Source: Sphingomonas hengshuiensis
Lineage (GTDB): Bacteria; Pseudomonadota; Alphaproteobacteria; Sphingomonadales; Sphingomonadaceae
Assembly: GCF_000935025.1 (NCBI RefSeq)
Contig: NZ_CP010836.1
Coordinates: forward strand, 5,007,001 to 5,071,000
Direction: 5' to 3'
DNA length: 64,000 nt
Shown here: piece by piece, positions 18,743-36,708 of the stretch
Position numbering within the stretch: position 1 is the first letter of the stretch
Layout of the letters: the number at the start of each line of letters is the position of its first letter
Program-made: the position numbers and the translations under genes
Notes under the pieces: generated by a model
Seen by the model: the letters and a program-made list of their open reading frames with translations, nothing else
Told to the model about the DNA's origin: nothing
The model's database searches: none

Positions 18743-19584
18743 AGCAGCGGCTCCTGCCGGTCGGCGCTGGCGTAGAGATAGCCGCCGCCGAAATAGGCCT
18801 GGACCCGCTCTTCCTCATACAGCGTGATCTGATCGGGCGCGGAAAGGCGTGGCACGTCGGCGAACTGTGCGGCAGTGATCGCGTCGATCACCACGCGGTG
18901 ACCACGCCGGTCGACGCGCGCCATCATCATCGGCGCGAGCAAGGGGCCGGTGGCGACCAGCGGCTCGGTGCCTGCCGCTGGGGCCATGATCGGAACCACG
19001 GTCGAGTCGGCTGGCTGTGCAGTCGCCCCGCTCAGCGCGACATCGAGATAGCGGACGAGGCGGTCGGCCTTGTCGATCCACAAAGTCCGCACCGTCCCCG
19101 CGATCCGGCCATCGGCGGCGATGATCGGCCAGCCGGTCAGGTCCGAATCCTGCTGCGCGACGTGGAATCCCGGCGCGGTGTCCAGCGGGACGATGCGCGG
19201 ATGGCCCTCCATGTCGAGGTCGGGCCGCTTGGCGCGCTCCGCCCAGGCTGCCGGACCGATGCCGTCGACCAGCGGGTTGCCGGTCGGGGCATAGGGCGCG
19301 CCTACCGAGCGTTCGGTGCGGCGGGCGGCGATATCAACCGGCTCGCGGCCCTGAGTCGGCGCGGTGACGGTGCCATGTCCGAAGGGCAGCAGGAAAGACT
19401 TGGTCGATGCCATCGACAGCGGGCCGCCCGGTGCCTGGAGCCGTCCCGAAATCGCATCCTCGAGCGGATAGCCTTCGCGGCGATCCTCGCGTCGCAGGTA
19501 GAAGACGAGGCCGATGAAGAACAGGACGAACGCCCAGAAGACGAGGAGCGCGACATCGATGCCTTGAGTGAGCTGGGGGTGCAT
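18739..19584 (-). CDS. puhA: PuhA, photosynthetic reaction centre H subunit
   Basis: 281 residues from the ATG at MHPQLTQGIDVALLVFWAFV; that segment holds the single membrane helix (about 9 to 31). Next come EDRREGYPLEDAISGR and the cytoplasmic PRC-barrel domain, with GWPIIAADGRIAGTVRTLWIDKADRLVRYLDV. It caps the L/M core on the cytoplasmic side and guides protons to the secondary quinone. An AAAGGGA ribosome site supports this start. lhaA lies 11 bases upstream. Confidence 0.95.
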   Translation of the reverse strand: MHPQLTQGIDVALLVFWAFVLFFIGLVFYLRREDRREGYPLEDAISGRLQAPGGPLSMASTKSFLLPFGHGTVTAPTQGREPVDIAARRTERSVGAPYAPTGNPLVDGIGPAAWAERAKRPDLDMEGHPRIVPLDTAPGFHVAQQDSDLTGWPIIAADGRIAGTVRTLWIDKADRLVRYLDVALSGATAQPADSTVVPIMAPAAGTEPLVATGPLLAPMMMARVDRRGHRVVIDAITAAQFADVPRLSAPDQITLYEEERVQAYFGGGYLYASADRQEPLL

Positions 19585-19595
19585 GGCCGTCCCTT

Positions 19596-21103
19596 TCAGA
19601 TCGGAAATTCGCTGAGGCCGAAGCGGCGAGGTGGTAGAATCGGATTGCGGGTGCCGCCGACGAGCGGCCCGAGCGCGACGAGCGTGGCGAGCAACAGCAT
19701 GATCTCGACGCAATAGACGAAGGTGTAGCCGGTGGCGGGGCCGGCGAGCGTGGGCCCGAGATCCTGCGCAACGGCAGCGGCCGAGACCATGTCGCGCACG
19801 AACGCGCCGATCGCGATCGCCAGCCCGGCGCAGGTTGCCTGCACGGCGCCCCAGGCGCCGAGCGCGAGCCCGGTTCGCCCGCCAAGCGCGGTATCGTCTG
19901 AAATCGCCATCGCCGCCGTCAGCGTGCCGACCGAGAAGAGCCCGCAGCCAAAGCCGATGAAGATCGCGCCGATCCCGAGCAGGGCGACCGACTGGAGCGG
20001 CCCGGCGAACACCACGAACAGGAAGGCGAAGATCCCGGCGACGCCGCCGAATCCGGCCAGCCGGAGCGGGTCGCTATCCTCGCCCAGCCGCCTGGCGGCA
20101 TGGGCGAATCCGGCGAGCATGCCGAGTGCCCAAAGCGCAGTGAGCGACGTGGTTGCGCCGACGCTCAGCCCGAGGATCTGCCCGGCATAGGGTTCGAGCA
20201 ACACGTCCTGCATACTGAACGCCGCCGCGCCGAGCCCGACTGCGACGAGCAGCCGCATTGTCCGGGGTCGCGCGGAAAATACCGCCCAAGCCTCTGAGAA
20301 ACTTGGCTGATATGCGCGGGCGGCGGTGGCCGCGCGGTTGCGGGCTTCCTGTTTCCATAGGGCGACGAGGTTGAGGACCATCGTAAGCAGCGCCGCGCCC
20401 TGGACGATCTGGACCAGCTTGGTCGGGGTGAAATCGGCGAGCAGGCGACCGATCACGATCGCGCTGAGCATCATGCCCGCAAGCAGCATCACGTACAGCA
20501 ACGCGACGACGCGCGGGCGGGCATGATCGGGCGCGAGATCGGTTGCGAGCGCCAGCCCGGCGGTCTGCGTGGTGTGCATCCCCGCGCCGACGAGGAGGAA
20601 GCCGAGCGCTGCGCAGACCTGCCCGATCGCCGGCGACCCGATGCCGTCGCCCGACATGACCAGCAGCGCGAAGGGCAGGATGGCGAGCCCGCCAAACTGC
20701 ATCAGCGTGCCGAACCAGATATAGGGAACCCGCTTCCAGCCGAGCACCGAAATGTGATGATCCGATTTGAACCCGATCAGCGCGCGCAGCGGCGCGAACA
20801 GCAGCGGCAAGGCGACCATCGCGGCGACGAGGCTCGACGACATGCCGAGTTCGACGATCATCACTCGGTTGAGCGTGCCGGTGAGCAACACCGCGGCCAT
20901 TCCGACCGAGACCTGGAACAGCGACAGGCGCAGGATGCGGCTGAGCGGCAGATCCTCGGTCGCGGCATCGGCGAAGGGCAGGAAGCGCGCGCCAAGGCGA
21001 TTCCAGAACGCGCCGGTCTTGAGGCTCTCGACCGGGCTCGGCGCAGTCCCGCGAACGGGCGCGGGGCGCGGGGCCAGCGAGGCCTTCAAGGCGGCGAGGT
21101 AGG

Positions 21104-21107
<4 letters not shown>
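19596..21107 (-). CDS. lhaA: LhaA, light-harvesting 1 assembly protein (BCD-family MFS)
   Basis: About 503 residues with 12 membrane helices. Family landmarks are PFADAATEDLPLSRILRLSLFQVSVGMA, LLTGTLNRVMIVELGMS, RALIGFKSDHHISVLGWKRVPYIW and SMQDVLLEPYAGQILGLSVG. It is thought to deliver bacteriochlorophyll to, or chaperone insertion of, LH1 polypeptides. There is no ATG near the expected N-terminus: a CTG overlapping the bchM stop (CTGA) or a TTG at 21089 are the candidates, so the exact start is open. Confidence 0.9.
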
Positions 21108-29863
<8,756 letters not shown>

Positions 29864-29884
29864 CTAAGCCAGGCTCCGGCAAAG

Positions 29885-29918
29885 TGTCAATAAAAACTGA
29901 CGTCCAAATAATTTGACA
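29885..29918. promoter_or_regulatory. PpsR-type operator between bchF and ppaA, 34-bp symmetric form
   Basis: TGTC at 29885 and GACA ending at 29918 flank a central GACGTC. Read from either end this gives TGTC-N10-GACG, so two palindromes overlap around the centre. It lies in the 228-base divergent gap between bchF (minus) and ppaA (plus). It should let PpsR control both the bch/puh operon and its own operon. Confidence 0.72.
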
Positions 29919-30072
29919 CATGCTGCGGTGCGGCGGTGCTTTGCGGTTGTAAGCTGAGTTAAAATGATTCTATGCTCGCGACTCGGTGGGACACGCCAAC
30001 AAGGCGGGACCATCCTGTGGTCGGGAGTCCTTGACCAGACCGAGAGGCCTGGCCCGAACGGGAGGGGCATGT

Positions 30073-30981
30073 ATGCCGTCGCTGATGCGATCTGTGAGAG
30101 GCGGGCCTACCGACACCCCGTCGATGCGCGCGCGCGACTGGCCGCGCGACGACAGCCTTGCCGCTTTTCGAACGCGAGTCGATCTGGAGGACAGCCGGTC
30201 GCTTTCGACGCTGATCGAAAGCGAGATCATTCCGCGCCTTATGGTCGCGCACGCTTCGGATACACGCCCGCCGGCCAGTGCCGCACTCGAGCCCGGCGAG
30301 ACGATCGACCCGGCTGAGGTCGCCGAACTTGCCCCGCTGGCGTTGCAGGTCGAAGCCGATACGCTGCTCGCGCATGTCGAGCGCATTCTCGCGCGCGGCG
30401 TCAGCGTCGATACGGTGATGGTCGACCTGCTTGCCCCCGCAGCGCGGCTGCTGGGCGAATATTGGGACGATGATCGCTGCGATTTCATGGACGTGACGAT
30501 GGGGCTGTGGCGGCTTCAGGAAGTCCTCCACGAGATCGGCGGACAGGCGTCGCTGGGCCGGAAATGGGCGGCAGAACGATATAGCGCGTTGTTCGCGTCG
30601 ATGCCCGGCGACCAGCACAGCTTTGGCACGGTCGTGATCGGCGAGGTCTTTCGCCGCGACGGCTGGGAGACCGACCGGCTGAGCGATGCCGATGTGTCCG
30701 GATTGCTCCAGCGCGTCTCCGGCGGCTGGTTCGACCTGATCGGGTTGACGATCAGTTTGGACTCCCATATTGCCCATCTCCCTGCCCTGATTGCTGCAAT
30801 GCGGAATGTGTCCAGAAATCCGCGCGCGTGCGTGATGGTGGGCGGTAGAGTTTTCATTGCGAACCCTGACCTGGCCGTGCAAATTGGAGCCGATGGTACC
30901 GCCCCTGATGCCAAACTTGCTCTTCGGATGGCGTCCGCTCTGGTCCGCAGCCGCGCAGCGGAGGTCGCCGTCTGCCGTTGA
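30073..30981 (+). CDS. ppaA: PpaA/AerR, cobalamin-binding anti-repressor of photosynthesis genes
   Basis: 302 residues. A helical N-terminal part (LLAHVERILARGVSVDTVMVDLLAPAARLLGEYWDDDRCDFMDVTMGLWRLQ) is followed by a B12-binding/SCHIC Rossmann domain with the MPGDQHSFGTVVIGEVFRRDGW segment, whose His is the likely cobalt ligand. In Rhodobacter, PpaA/AerR bound to B12 tunes PpsR/CrtJ binding in response to light. GGAGG seven bases before the ATG decides this start over upstream in-frame ATGs. It lies directly upstream of ppsR. Confidence 0.87.
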   Translation: MPSLMRSVRGGPTDTPSMRARDWPRDDSLAAFRTRVDLEDSRSLSTLIESEIIPRLMVAHASDTRPPASAALEPGETIDPAEVAELAPLALQVEADTLLAHVERILARGVSVDTVMVDLLAPAARLLGEYWDDDRCDFMDVTMGLWRLQEVLHEIGGQASLGRKWAAERYSALFASMPGDQHSFGTVVIGEVFRRDGWETDRLSDADVSGLLQRVSGGWFDLIGLTISLDSHIAHLPALIAAMRNVSRNPRACVMVGGRVFIANPDLAVQIGADGTAPDAKLALRMASALVRSRAAEVAVCR

Positions 30982-31014
30982 GGGCCCTCTTTTCCCGGAG
31001 CTCGACGATCGTCG

Positions 31015-32448
31015 ATGAACAAGCTTGCAACCCAGCCCCGCAATACGGCCTTTGCCGTCGGGGGGACGACGCCGGGGTCCTTGTCGGCTAGCTCCGCTGC
31101 GTCGCTGCTCGCCGCGGTCGGCGATCTTACCGTGATCCTGACGGCGGAAGGCCTGGTCCTAGACGTCGCCATCGCCCAGGGCGATCTGGGGGATCGCGGC
31201 TTCGATGCGTGGGTCGGCGGTGCCTGGATCGATACCGTAACGGTCGAGAGCCGCCCTAAAATTCGCGAAATGCTGGCCGCCGCCAGTGCGCCCGGGGGCG
31301 AGCCGCGCTGGCGGCAAGTCAACCACACTGCCCCTGGCGGTGAGGTGCCGGTCCGCTATCTGGTGATGGCGCTGGGCGAGAGCGACAGGCTGATCGCGAT
31401 CGGTCGCGATTTGAGCAGCGCCGCGGTGATGCAGCAGCAGCTGCTGCGAACCCAGCAATCGCTCGAGCGCGACTATATCCGGCTGCGCCAGGTCGAGACG
31501 CGCTATCGGATGCTGTTCGACATCGCCTCCGAGCCGGTGCTGATCGTCGACGCGCATAGCCGGATCGTCCGCGAAGCCAACCCTGCCGCGCACCATATTC
31601 TCGACCTCGCCGAGGGTGCGCTGGCCGGCACCTCGGTCGCCACGATCGTGGAGCCCGAGGATCGCGACCGTTTCATCGCGCATCTCGGCGCCGCCGAAGC
31701 CGCCGAGCAGGTTGCGCCGATCACCGTGAACCTGCGCGATCGGCGCGGCCAGGCGCGGATATCGGCGCAGCTGTTTCGCGAATCGCGCGTGCCGCTGATG
31801 CTGGTGCGCGCATTGCCGGTCGATGCGACGATCGCGGCGGATCGCCAGCACGCGACGCTGGGCGACGTCGTCGAGCGGATGCCCGACGCATTCGTGCTGG
31901 TCGATCGCGACTTCAATGTGCTGACCGCAAATGCCGCGTTCGTCGAACTGGTCGAAATGCCGTCGGTGGACCGTGTGGCCGGCGCGAATCTCGGCGCATG
32001 GCTCGGGCGACCGGGGATCGACCTCGACCTGATCCGCGGCCAGTTGCGCGAGCATGGCTCGGTTCGCAACGTCGCCACGATCCTGCGCGGATCGGCCGGG
32101 GCGCAGGAGGAAATCGAGGTTTCCGGCGTCGTCGCGCCGACTGCAAACGGCGATTGCTACGGCTTCACGATTCGCAATGTCGGACGCCGGCTGCGCGACT
32201 TGCCCCCGGCGCGGCGCGACATCCCGCGTTCGGTGGAGCAGCTCACCGAACTGGTCGGGCGGATGTCGCTCAAGGAGATCGTCCGCGAATCGACCGACCT
32301 GATCGAGAGCCTCTGCATCGAGGCGGCGCTCGCCTACACGTCGAACAATCGCGCATCGGCTGCCGAGATCCTCGGGGTGAGCCGGCAGAGCCTGTATTCG
32401 AAGATGCACCGCCACGGCGTGGGGAATTTGATTTCGGGCGAGAACTGA
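31015..32448 (+). CDS. ppsR: PpsR (CrtJ), PAS/helix-turn-helix repressor of photosynthesis genes
   Basis: 477 residues. An N-terminal domain is followed by PAS modules (about 160 to 270 with RYRMLFDIASEPVLIVDAHSRIV; about 285 to 400 with VERMPDAFVLVDRDFNVLTANAAF) and a Fis-type helix-turn-helix at the C-terminus (NNRASAAEILGVSRQSLYSKMHRHG). A cysteine just before the HTH (ESLCIEAALAYT) matches the redox-sensitive cysteine region of the family. It binds TGT-N12-ACA sites, several of which lie in this window, and represses pigment genes under oxygen. Confidence 0.94.
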   Translation: MNKLATQPRNTAFAVGGTTPGSLSASSAASLLAAVGDLTVILTAEGLVLDVAIAQGDLGDRGFDAWVGGAWIDTVTVESRPKIREMLAAASAPGGEPRWRQVNHTAPGGEVPVRYLVMALGESDRLIAIGRDLSSAAVMQQQLLRTQQSLERDYIRLRQVETRYRMLFDIASEPVLIVDAHSRIVREANPAAHHILDLAEGALAGTSVATIVEPEDRDRFIAHLGAAEAAEQVAPITVNLRDRRGQARISAQLFRESRVPLMLVRALPVDATIAADRQHATLGDVVERMPDAFVLVDRDFNVLTANAAFVELVEMPSVDRVAGANLGAWLGRPGIDLDLIRGQLREHGSVRNVATILRGSAGAQEEIEVSGVVAPTANGDCYGFTIRNVGRRLRDLPPARRDIPRSVEQLTELVGRMSLKEIVRESTDLIESLCIEAALAYTSNNRASAAEILGVSRQSLYSKMHRHGVGNLISGEN

Positions 32449-32466
32449 CGCCGCTTCGGCGGCGAG

Positions 32467-32510
32467 TGTCAATTTGATTTGACGATATCGAGTGTCACGC
32501 CTAGCCTTTG
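32467..32510. promoter_or_regulatory. PpsR-type operator between ppsR and bchG
   Basis: TGTC-N10-GACG at 32467 to 32484 is followed after 8 bases by a further half-site TGTC at 32493; the matching last half-site is degenerate. The operator ends only a few bases before the bchG ATG. It would give bchG-bch2-bchP their own PpsR-controlled promoter in addition to read-through from ppsR. Confidence 0.7.
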
Positions 32511-32514
32511 CGGC

Positions 32515-33423
32515 ATGGATCGATCGCTCGCCCGAAACAGCTCGGCCACGGTCCCCGCGGCGCGGGACGTCCTCGAACTGCTCAAGCCGATTACCTGGTT
32601 TCCACCGATATGGGCGTTTATGTGCGGGGTGGTCTCCTCGGGCGTGCCGGTCGCCGATCGCTGGCCCTTTCTGATCGCAGGCATCCTGCTTACCGGGCCG
32701 CTGGTGTGCGGCACGTCGCAGGCGGTGAACGACTGGTTCGACCGGGACGTCGACGCGATCAACGAGCCGGGGCGGCCGATCCCCTCGGGCCGCATCGCCG
32801 GCAATTGGGGGCTGCGGATCGCCATTGTCGGGACGCTGGTGTCGCTGGCGCTGGCGGCGGTGACCGGGCCCTGGGTGCTGGCTGCGACGTGCCTCGGCCT
32901 GCTCTGCGCCTGGGGGTACAGCGCGCCGCCGTTCCGGTTCAAGGTCAGCGGCATATGGGGGCCGGCGGTCGTCGCGCTGACCTATGAGGGGCTGACCTGG
33001 TTCACCGGGGCGAGCGTGATGGCGGGGGCGTTGCCGTCGGGGTCGGTGCTGATCATCCTCGCGCTCTACAGCGTCGGTGCGCATGGCATCATGACGCTCA
33101 ACGATTTCAAAGCAGTCGAGGGCGATCGCGCCACCGGATTGCGCTCGCTGCCGGTGGTGCTCGGCGTCGATCGCGCGGCGCGGCTTGCCTGCGCGGTGAT
33201 GGCGCTGCCGCAGTTCGTGGTCGTGGGGTTGCTGGCACTTTGGGGGCATCTGGTCGTCGCGGGAATCGTCGCCGCGCTGCTGCTCGGGCAATTGATCCTG
33301 ATGCGCCGCCTGCTCAGCGACCCGCGCACGCACACGCCCTGGTACAACGCGACGGGCACGACGCTGTACGTGTTCGGGATGCTGGCGTCCGCATTCGGGC
33401 TGGGCGGAGTGATGGGGCTGTGA
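32515..33423 (+). CDS. bchG: BchG, bacteriochlorophyll a synthase (geranylgeranyl transferase)
   Basis: 302 residues, UbiA-family membrane prenyltransferase. The first Asp motif is NDWFDRDVDAINEPGRPIPSG and the second is NDFKAVEGDRATGLRSLPV. It esterifies bacteriochlorophyllide a with geranylgeranyl (or phytyl) diphosphate. About eight to nine membrane helices. Its stop overlaps the GTG of the next gene (GTGA). Confidence 0.95.
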   Translation: MDRSLARNSSATVPAARDVLELLKPITWFPPIWAFMCGVVSSGVPVADRWPFLIAGILLTGPLVCGTSQAVNDWFDRDVDAINEPGRPIPSGRIAGNWGLRIAIVGTLVSLALAAVTGPWVLAATCLGLLCAWGYSAPPFRFKVSGIWGPAVVALTYEGLTWFTGASVMAGALPSGSVLIILALYSVGAHGIMTLNDFKAVEGDRATGLRSLPVVLGVDRAARLACAVMALPQFVVVGLLALWGHLVVAGIVAALLLGQLILMRRLLSDPRTHTPWYNATGTTLYVFGMLASAFGLGGVMGL

Positions 33424-34739
33424 CGGTGGCGCCGCTCGGCTGGCTGGGGATCGTCCGGCTTGGGCTGGTGCAAAGCGCGATCGGCGCGATCGTGATGCTG
33501 GCGACGTCGCTGCTCAATCGCGTGATGGTCGTCGAATATGCGCTTCCCGCAGCACTCCCGGCGGGGCTGGTCGCGTGGCATTATGCCGTCCAGCTGTCGC
33601 GGCCGATATGGGGCCATGGTTCGGATCGCGGGCAGCGGCGGACGCCGTGGATCGTGCTCGGCATGGCGATACTGGCGCTCGGCGCGATGCTGGCGATCGA
33701 GGCGGTGCGCCTGTTCGCGGCGCATTCGCCCTGGGGCTATGCGCTGGCGATCCTCGCCTTCACGATGATCGGCGCGGGTGTCGGTGCGGCGGGCACGTCG
33801 CTGCTGGCGTTGCTCGCGACGCGCGTCGCGCCCGAGCGCCGCGCGGCGGCGGCGTCGATCACCTGGATCATGATGATCGCCGGCATCGTCGTCACGGCGG
33901 GGGTCGCGGGTGCGCTGATCGATCCCTTCTCGCTGCCCCGGCTGGCGACCGTTGGCGCGGGCGTTGCCGGGGGAGCCTTCCTGCTCGCGCTCGTCGGGGT
34001 GTGGGGCGTCGAGGGTGCGGGCGCCGCGCCAGCGCCCGCAGTCGCCCCGCCGACCGACTTCGCCACCGCGCTGCGCGAGATATGGTCGGATGGCGAGGCG
34101 CGCCGCTTCACGCTCTTCGTCTTCCTGTCGATGTGCGCCTATTCGATGCAGGACCTCATCCTCGAACCCTTTGCGGGGCTGTTGTTCGACTTTACTCCGG
34201 GCCAGTCGACCAAGCTTTCGAGCGTGCAGCACGCCGGGGTGCTCGCGGGGATGATCCTGGTCGGCGCCGGGGCCTCCGCGTTCGGTGGGCGCAGCCCGGC
34301 GGGGTTGCGGCGCTGGATCGTCGGCGGCTGCATCGGATCGGCACTGGCGCTGCTGGGGCTGTGCATGGCGGCGCAGGTCGGCCTTGGCTGGCCGCTCGCC
34401 GCCAATATCGCGCTGCTCGGTTTCGCCAATGGCGTGTTCGCCGTCGCGGCGATCAGCACGATGATGGCGCTGGCTGGCGGCGGCGAGGCCAGTCCCAGCG
34501 GGGGGCGCGAAGGCGTCCGCATGGGCGTATGGGGTGCGGCGCAGGCGATCGCGTTCGGGCTTGGCGGGCTGGTCGGCGCGGTCGGCGTCGATGCCGGGCG
34601 CGCGCTCACCGGATCGGTGCCGCAGACCTTCACCCTGGTGTTCGCGGTCGAGGCGTTGCTGTTCCTTGGCGCCGCATCGCTCGCCGGCCGCGCGCCTTCG
34701 TGCAGCACGCGGGGTGCCCTGGCCGGCAGTCCCGCATGA
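33420..34739 (+). CDS. BCD-family MFS protein (Bch2/PucC-like), between bchG and bchP
   Basis: 439 residues, 12 predicted membrane helices, related to LhaA in this window: LLNRVMVVEYALPAALPAG, QLSRPIWGHGSDRGQRRTPWI and YSMQDLILEPFAGLLFDFTPGQSTKL. Members at this position, between bchG and bchP, are often called Bch2 (orf428 in Rhodobacter) and are inferred to handle bacteriochlorophyll delivery. GTG start overlapping the bchG stop; the end overlaps bchP (ATGA). Confidence 0.85.
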   Translation: MTVAPLGWLGIVRLGLVQSAIGAIVMLATSLLNRVMVVEYALPAALPAGLVAWHYAVQLSRPIWGHGSDRGQRRTPWIVLGMAILALGAMLAIEAVRLFAAHSPWGYALAILAFTMIGAGVGAAGTSLLALLATRVAPERRAAAASITWIMMIAGIVVTAGVAGALIDPFSLPRLATVGAGVAGGAFLLALVGVWGVEGAGAAPAPAVAPPTDFATALREIWSDGEARRFTLFVFLSMCAYSMQDLILEPFAGLLFDFTPGQSTKLSSVQHAGVLAGMILVGAGASAFGGRSPAGLRRWIVGGCIGSALALLGLCMAAQVGLGWPLAANIALLGFANGVFAVAAISTMMALAGGGEASPSGGREGVRMGVWGAAQAIAFGLGGLVGAVGVDAGRALTGSVPQTFTLVFAVEALLFLGAASLAGRAPSCSTRGALAGSPA

Positions 34740-35920
34740 TGCAGGCGTGCTATGATTGCGTCGTCGTCGGCGGCGGACCGTCGGGAGCGACTGCCGCAAC
34801 CGACCTCGCGGCAGCGGGGCACAGCGTTCTGCTGCTCGACCGCGGCGGGCGGATCAAGCCGTGCGGCGGCGCGATCCCGCCACGATTGATCCAGGACTTT
34901 GCGATTCCCGACGAACTGATCGTCGGCAGGGCGGTCTCGGCCCGGATGATCGCGCCCTCCGACACCGAAGTCGACATGCCGGTCGGCAAGGGCTTTGTCG
35001 GCATGGTCGATCGCGAGACGTTCGACGAATGGTTGCGCGCGCGCGCCGCACGGGCCGGCGCCGAACGCTGCACCGGCACCTTCGATCGGATCGAGCGCGA
35101 CGGCAATGGCGGCGCGATCCTGGTCTATACGGAGGCGCGCGGCGGCCCCGAACGGCGCGTCCGCGCGGCGTGCGTCATCGGCGCCGATGGCGCGCGCTCG
35201 CGCGTCGCGCGCGCGACGTTGAAAGGGGCCGAGGCCATGCCGTGCGTCTTCGCCTATCATGAGGTGATCCGATCGCCCGCGATAGACGACTCCGGCTTCG
35301 ATCGCGGACGGTGCGACGTCTTCTATCAGGCGGCGCTGTCGCCCGATTTCTACGCCTGGGTGTTTCCGCACGGCGACACCGCCAGCGTCGGCGTCGGCAG
35401 CGCCAACAAGGGGTTTGCGCTCCGCGACGCAGTGACCCGGCTGCGCGCGCGCGAAGGGCTGGCGGGGTGCGAGACGATCCGCCGCGAGGGCGCACCGATA
35501 CCGCTGCGCCCGTTGCGCAAATGGGACAATGGCCGCGACGTGCTGGTCACCGGCGATGCCGCGGGAGTCGTCGCGCCCGCCTCTGGCGAAGGCATTTACT
35601 ATGCGATGGTGGCAGGGCGCGAGGCGGCGGCGGCGGTCGGCGCCTTCCTGCGCTCGGGCAATCCCAAGGCGCTCGGCCAGGCCCGCCGGCGCTTCATGCG
35701 GGCGCATGGAAGTGTGTTCTGGATTCTGGGGATCATGCAATATTTCTGGTACCGTAACGATCGGCGGCGGGAGCGTTTCGTGACGATGTGTGCGGACCGG
35801 GATGTGCAGAAGCTGATCTGGCCGGCTTACATGAACAAGCGACTCGTCTATGCGCGCCCGCTCGCCTATCTGCGCATCTTCGCGAAGGATATGCGCCACC
35901 TTCTCCAGACGGCGGGCTGA
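34736..35920 (+). CDS. bchP: BchP, geranylgeranyl diphosphate/bacteriochlorophyll reductase
   Basis: 394 residues, FAD flavoprotein. N-terminal VVVGGGPSGATAATDLAAAG, then RIKPCGGAIPPRLIQDF, and the mid motif DVLVTGDAAGVVAPASGEGIYYAM. It reduces the geranylgeranyl tail of bacteriochlorophyll to phytyl. The C-terminal FVTMCADRDVQKLIWPAYMNK is family-typical. ATGA overlap with the preceding gene. Confidence 0.95.
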   Translation: MMQACYDCVVVGGGPSGATAATDLAAAGHSVLLLDRGGRIKPCGGAIPPRLIQDFAIPDELIVGRAVSARMIAPSDTEVDMPVGKGFVGMVDRETFDEWLRARAARAGAERCTGTFDRIERDGNGGAILVYTEARGGPERRVRAACVIGADGARSRVARATLKGAEAMPCVFAYHEVIRSPAIDDSGFDRGRCDVFYQAALSPDFYAWVFPHGDTASVGVGSANKGFALRDAVTRLRAREGLAGCETIRREGAPIPLRPLRKWDNGRDVLVTGDAAGVVAPASGEGIYYAMVAGREAAAAVGAFLRSGNPKALGQARRRFMRAHGSVFWILGIMQYFWYRNDRRRERFVTMCADRDVQKLIWPAYMNKRLVYARPLAYLRIFAKDMRHLLQTAG

Positions 35921-35926
35921 TCGGGG

Positions 35927-36409
35927 ATGGGGCGCGCCTGGCTGATGCCGATCCTGATCGCCGGGTTCGCCGCCATGGCAGTGGCGGTGGCCGGTGCCAC
36001 GATCACCGACATCGGCCCCTGGTATCACAGCCTGAAGCAGCCGCGCTGGGCACCGCCCGAGATGGCCTATGGCGTCGCCTGGACTGCGATCTATGCGTGT
36101 ACCGCGCTGGCCGGGGTCACTGGCTGGCTGGCGATGCCGAACTGGCGCGAGCGTGAATGGCTGCTGGGCATGTTCGCGCTCAACGGCTTCCTCAACATCG
36201 TCTGGAGCCTGTTGTTCTTCCGGCTGCACCGGCCCGACTGGGCGGTGATCGAAGTGCTGGGGCTATGGCTGTCGGTGGCGGCGTTGATCGTCATCCTCTG
36301 GCGGCGATCGATGACCGGGGCGGTGCTGATGGTCCCCTATCTGCTGTGGGTGACCTTTGCCGGATATCTCAACATGACGATCGTGAACCTCAACGGGCCC
36401 TTCCCCTGA
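35927..36409 (+). CDS. tspO: TspO/MBR family tryptophan-rich sensory protein
   Basis: 160 residues, five membrane helices, with the family signature WYHSLKQPRWAPPEMAYGVAWTAIYA and the tetrapyrrole/cholesterol recognition region near PYLLWVTFAGYLNMTIVNLN. In Rhodobacter sphaeroides TspO lowers photosynthesis gene expression, probably by moving tetrapyrrole intermediates that act through PpsR. It starts 6 bases after bchP and is probably in the same transcript. Confidence 0.92.
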   Translation: MGRAWLMPILIAGFAAMAVAVAGATITDIGPWYHSLKQPRWAPPEMAYGVAWTAIYACTALAGVTGWLAMPNWREREWLLGMFALNGFLNIVWSLLFFRLHRPDWAVIEVLGLWLSVAALIVILWRRSMTGAVLMVPYLLWVTFAGYLNMTIVNLNGPFP

Positions 36410-36414
36410 GCGCG

Positions 36415-36666
36415 ATGCAGGGGTTCTTTGCCAGCGGGCACGCCGTCGATCTGGTGCTGGCGGTGATTGCCGCCGAGCTGCTGTGGCTGACGACTCGAGG
36501 CGGGTGGAGCATTGCCGACGCCGCGCTGCGGCTCGCGCCCGGCGCGCTGATGCTGGTTGCGCTTCGGGCTGCGCTTACCGGCATGGAGTGGCAGTGGGTC
36601 TCGCTGCCGCTGCTGCTGTCCTTCCCGGTCCATCTCGCCGATCTGGCGCGCGCGCGGCGGAAATGA
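36415..36666 (+). CDS. Small membrane protein, 83 aa, unknown
   Basis: Starts 6 bases after tspO. Three hydrophobic segments (VDLVLAVIAAELLWL, LRLAPGALMLVALRAAL, LPLLLSFPVHLADL) predict a small polytopic membrane protein with a basic end (ARARRK). No family recognised. Position suggests it is the last gene of the ppaA-to-tspO transcript, ending at a strong terminator. Confidence 0.65.
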   Translation: MQGFFASGHAVDLVLAVIAAELLWLTTRGGWSIADAALRLAPGALMLVALRAALTGMEWQWVSLPLLLSFPVHLADLARARRK

Positions 36667-36702
36667 TCCGGCCCGGCGACGCGACGTCGTCCGGGCCGGA
36701 TC
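36665..36702. terminator. Bidirectional terminator between the 83-aa ORF and the cytochrome c gene
   Basis: GATCCGGCCCGG and CCGGGCCGGATC form a perfect 12-bp stem. It sits exactly between two convergent stops and probably ends both transcripts. Confidence 0.75.
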
Positions 36703-36708
36703 GAAGAA

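Noticed and set aside
31159..33333. 724-codon open frame antisense to ppsR and bchG
   Set aside because: Low-complexity Arg/Asp/His-rich translation; it crosses two real genes and their operator.
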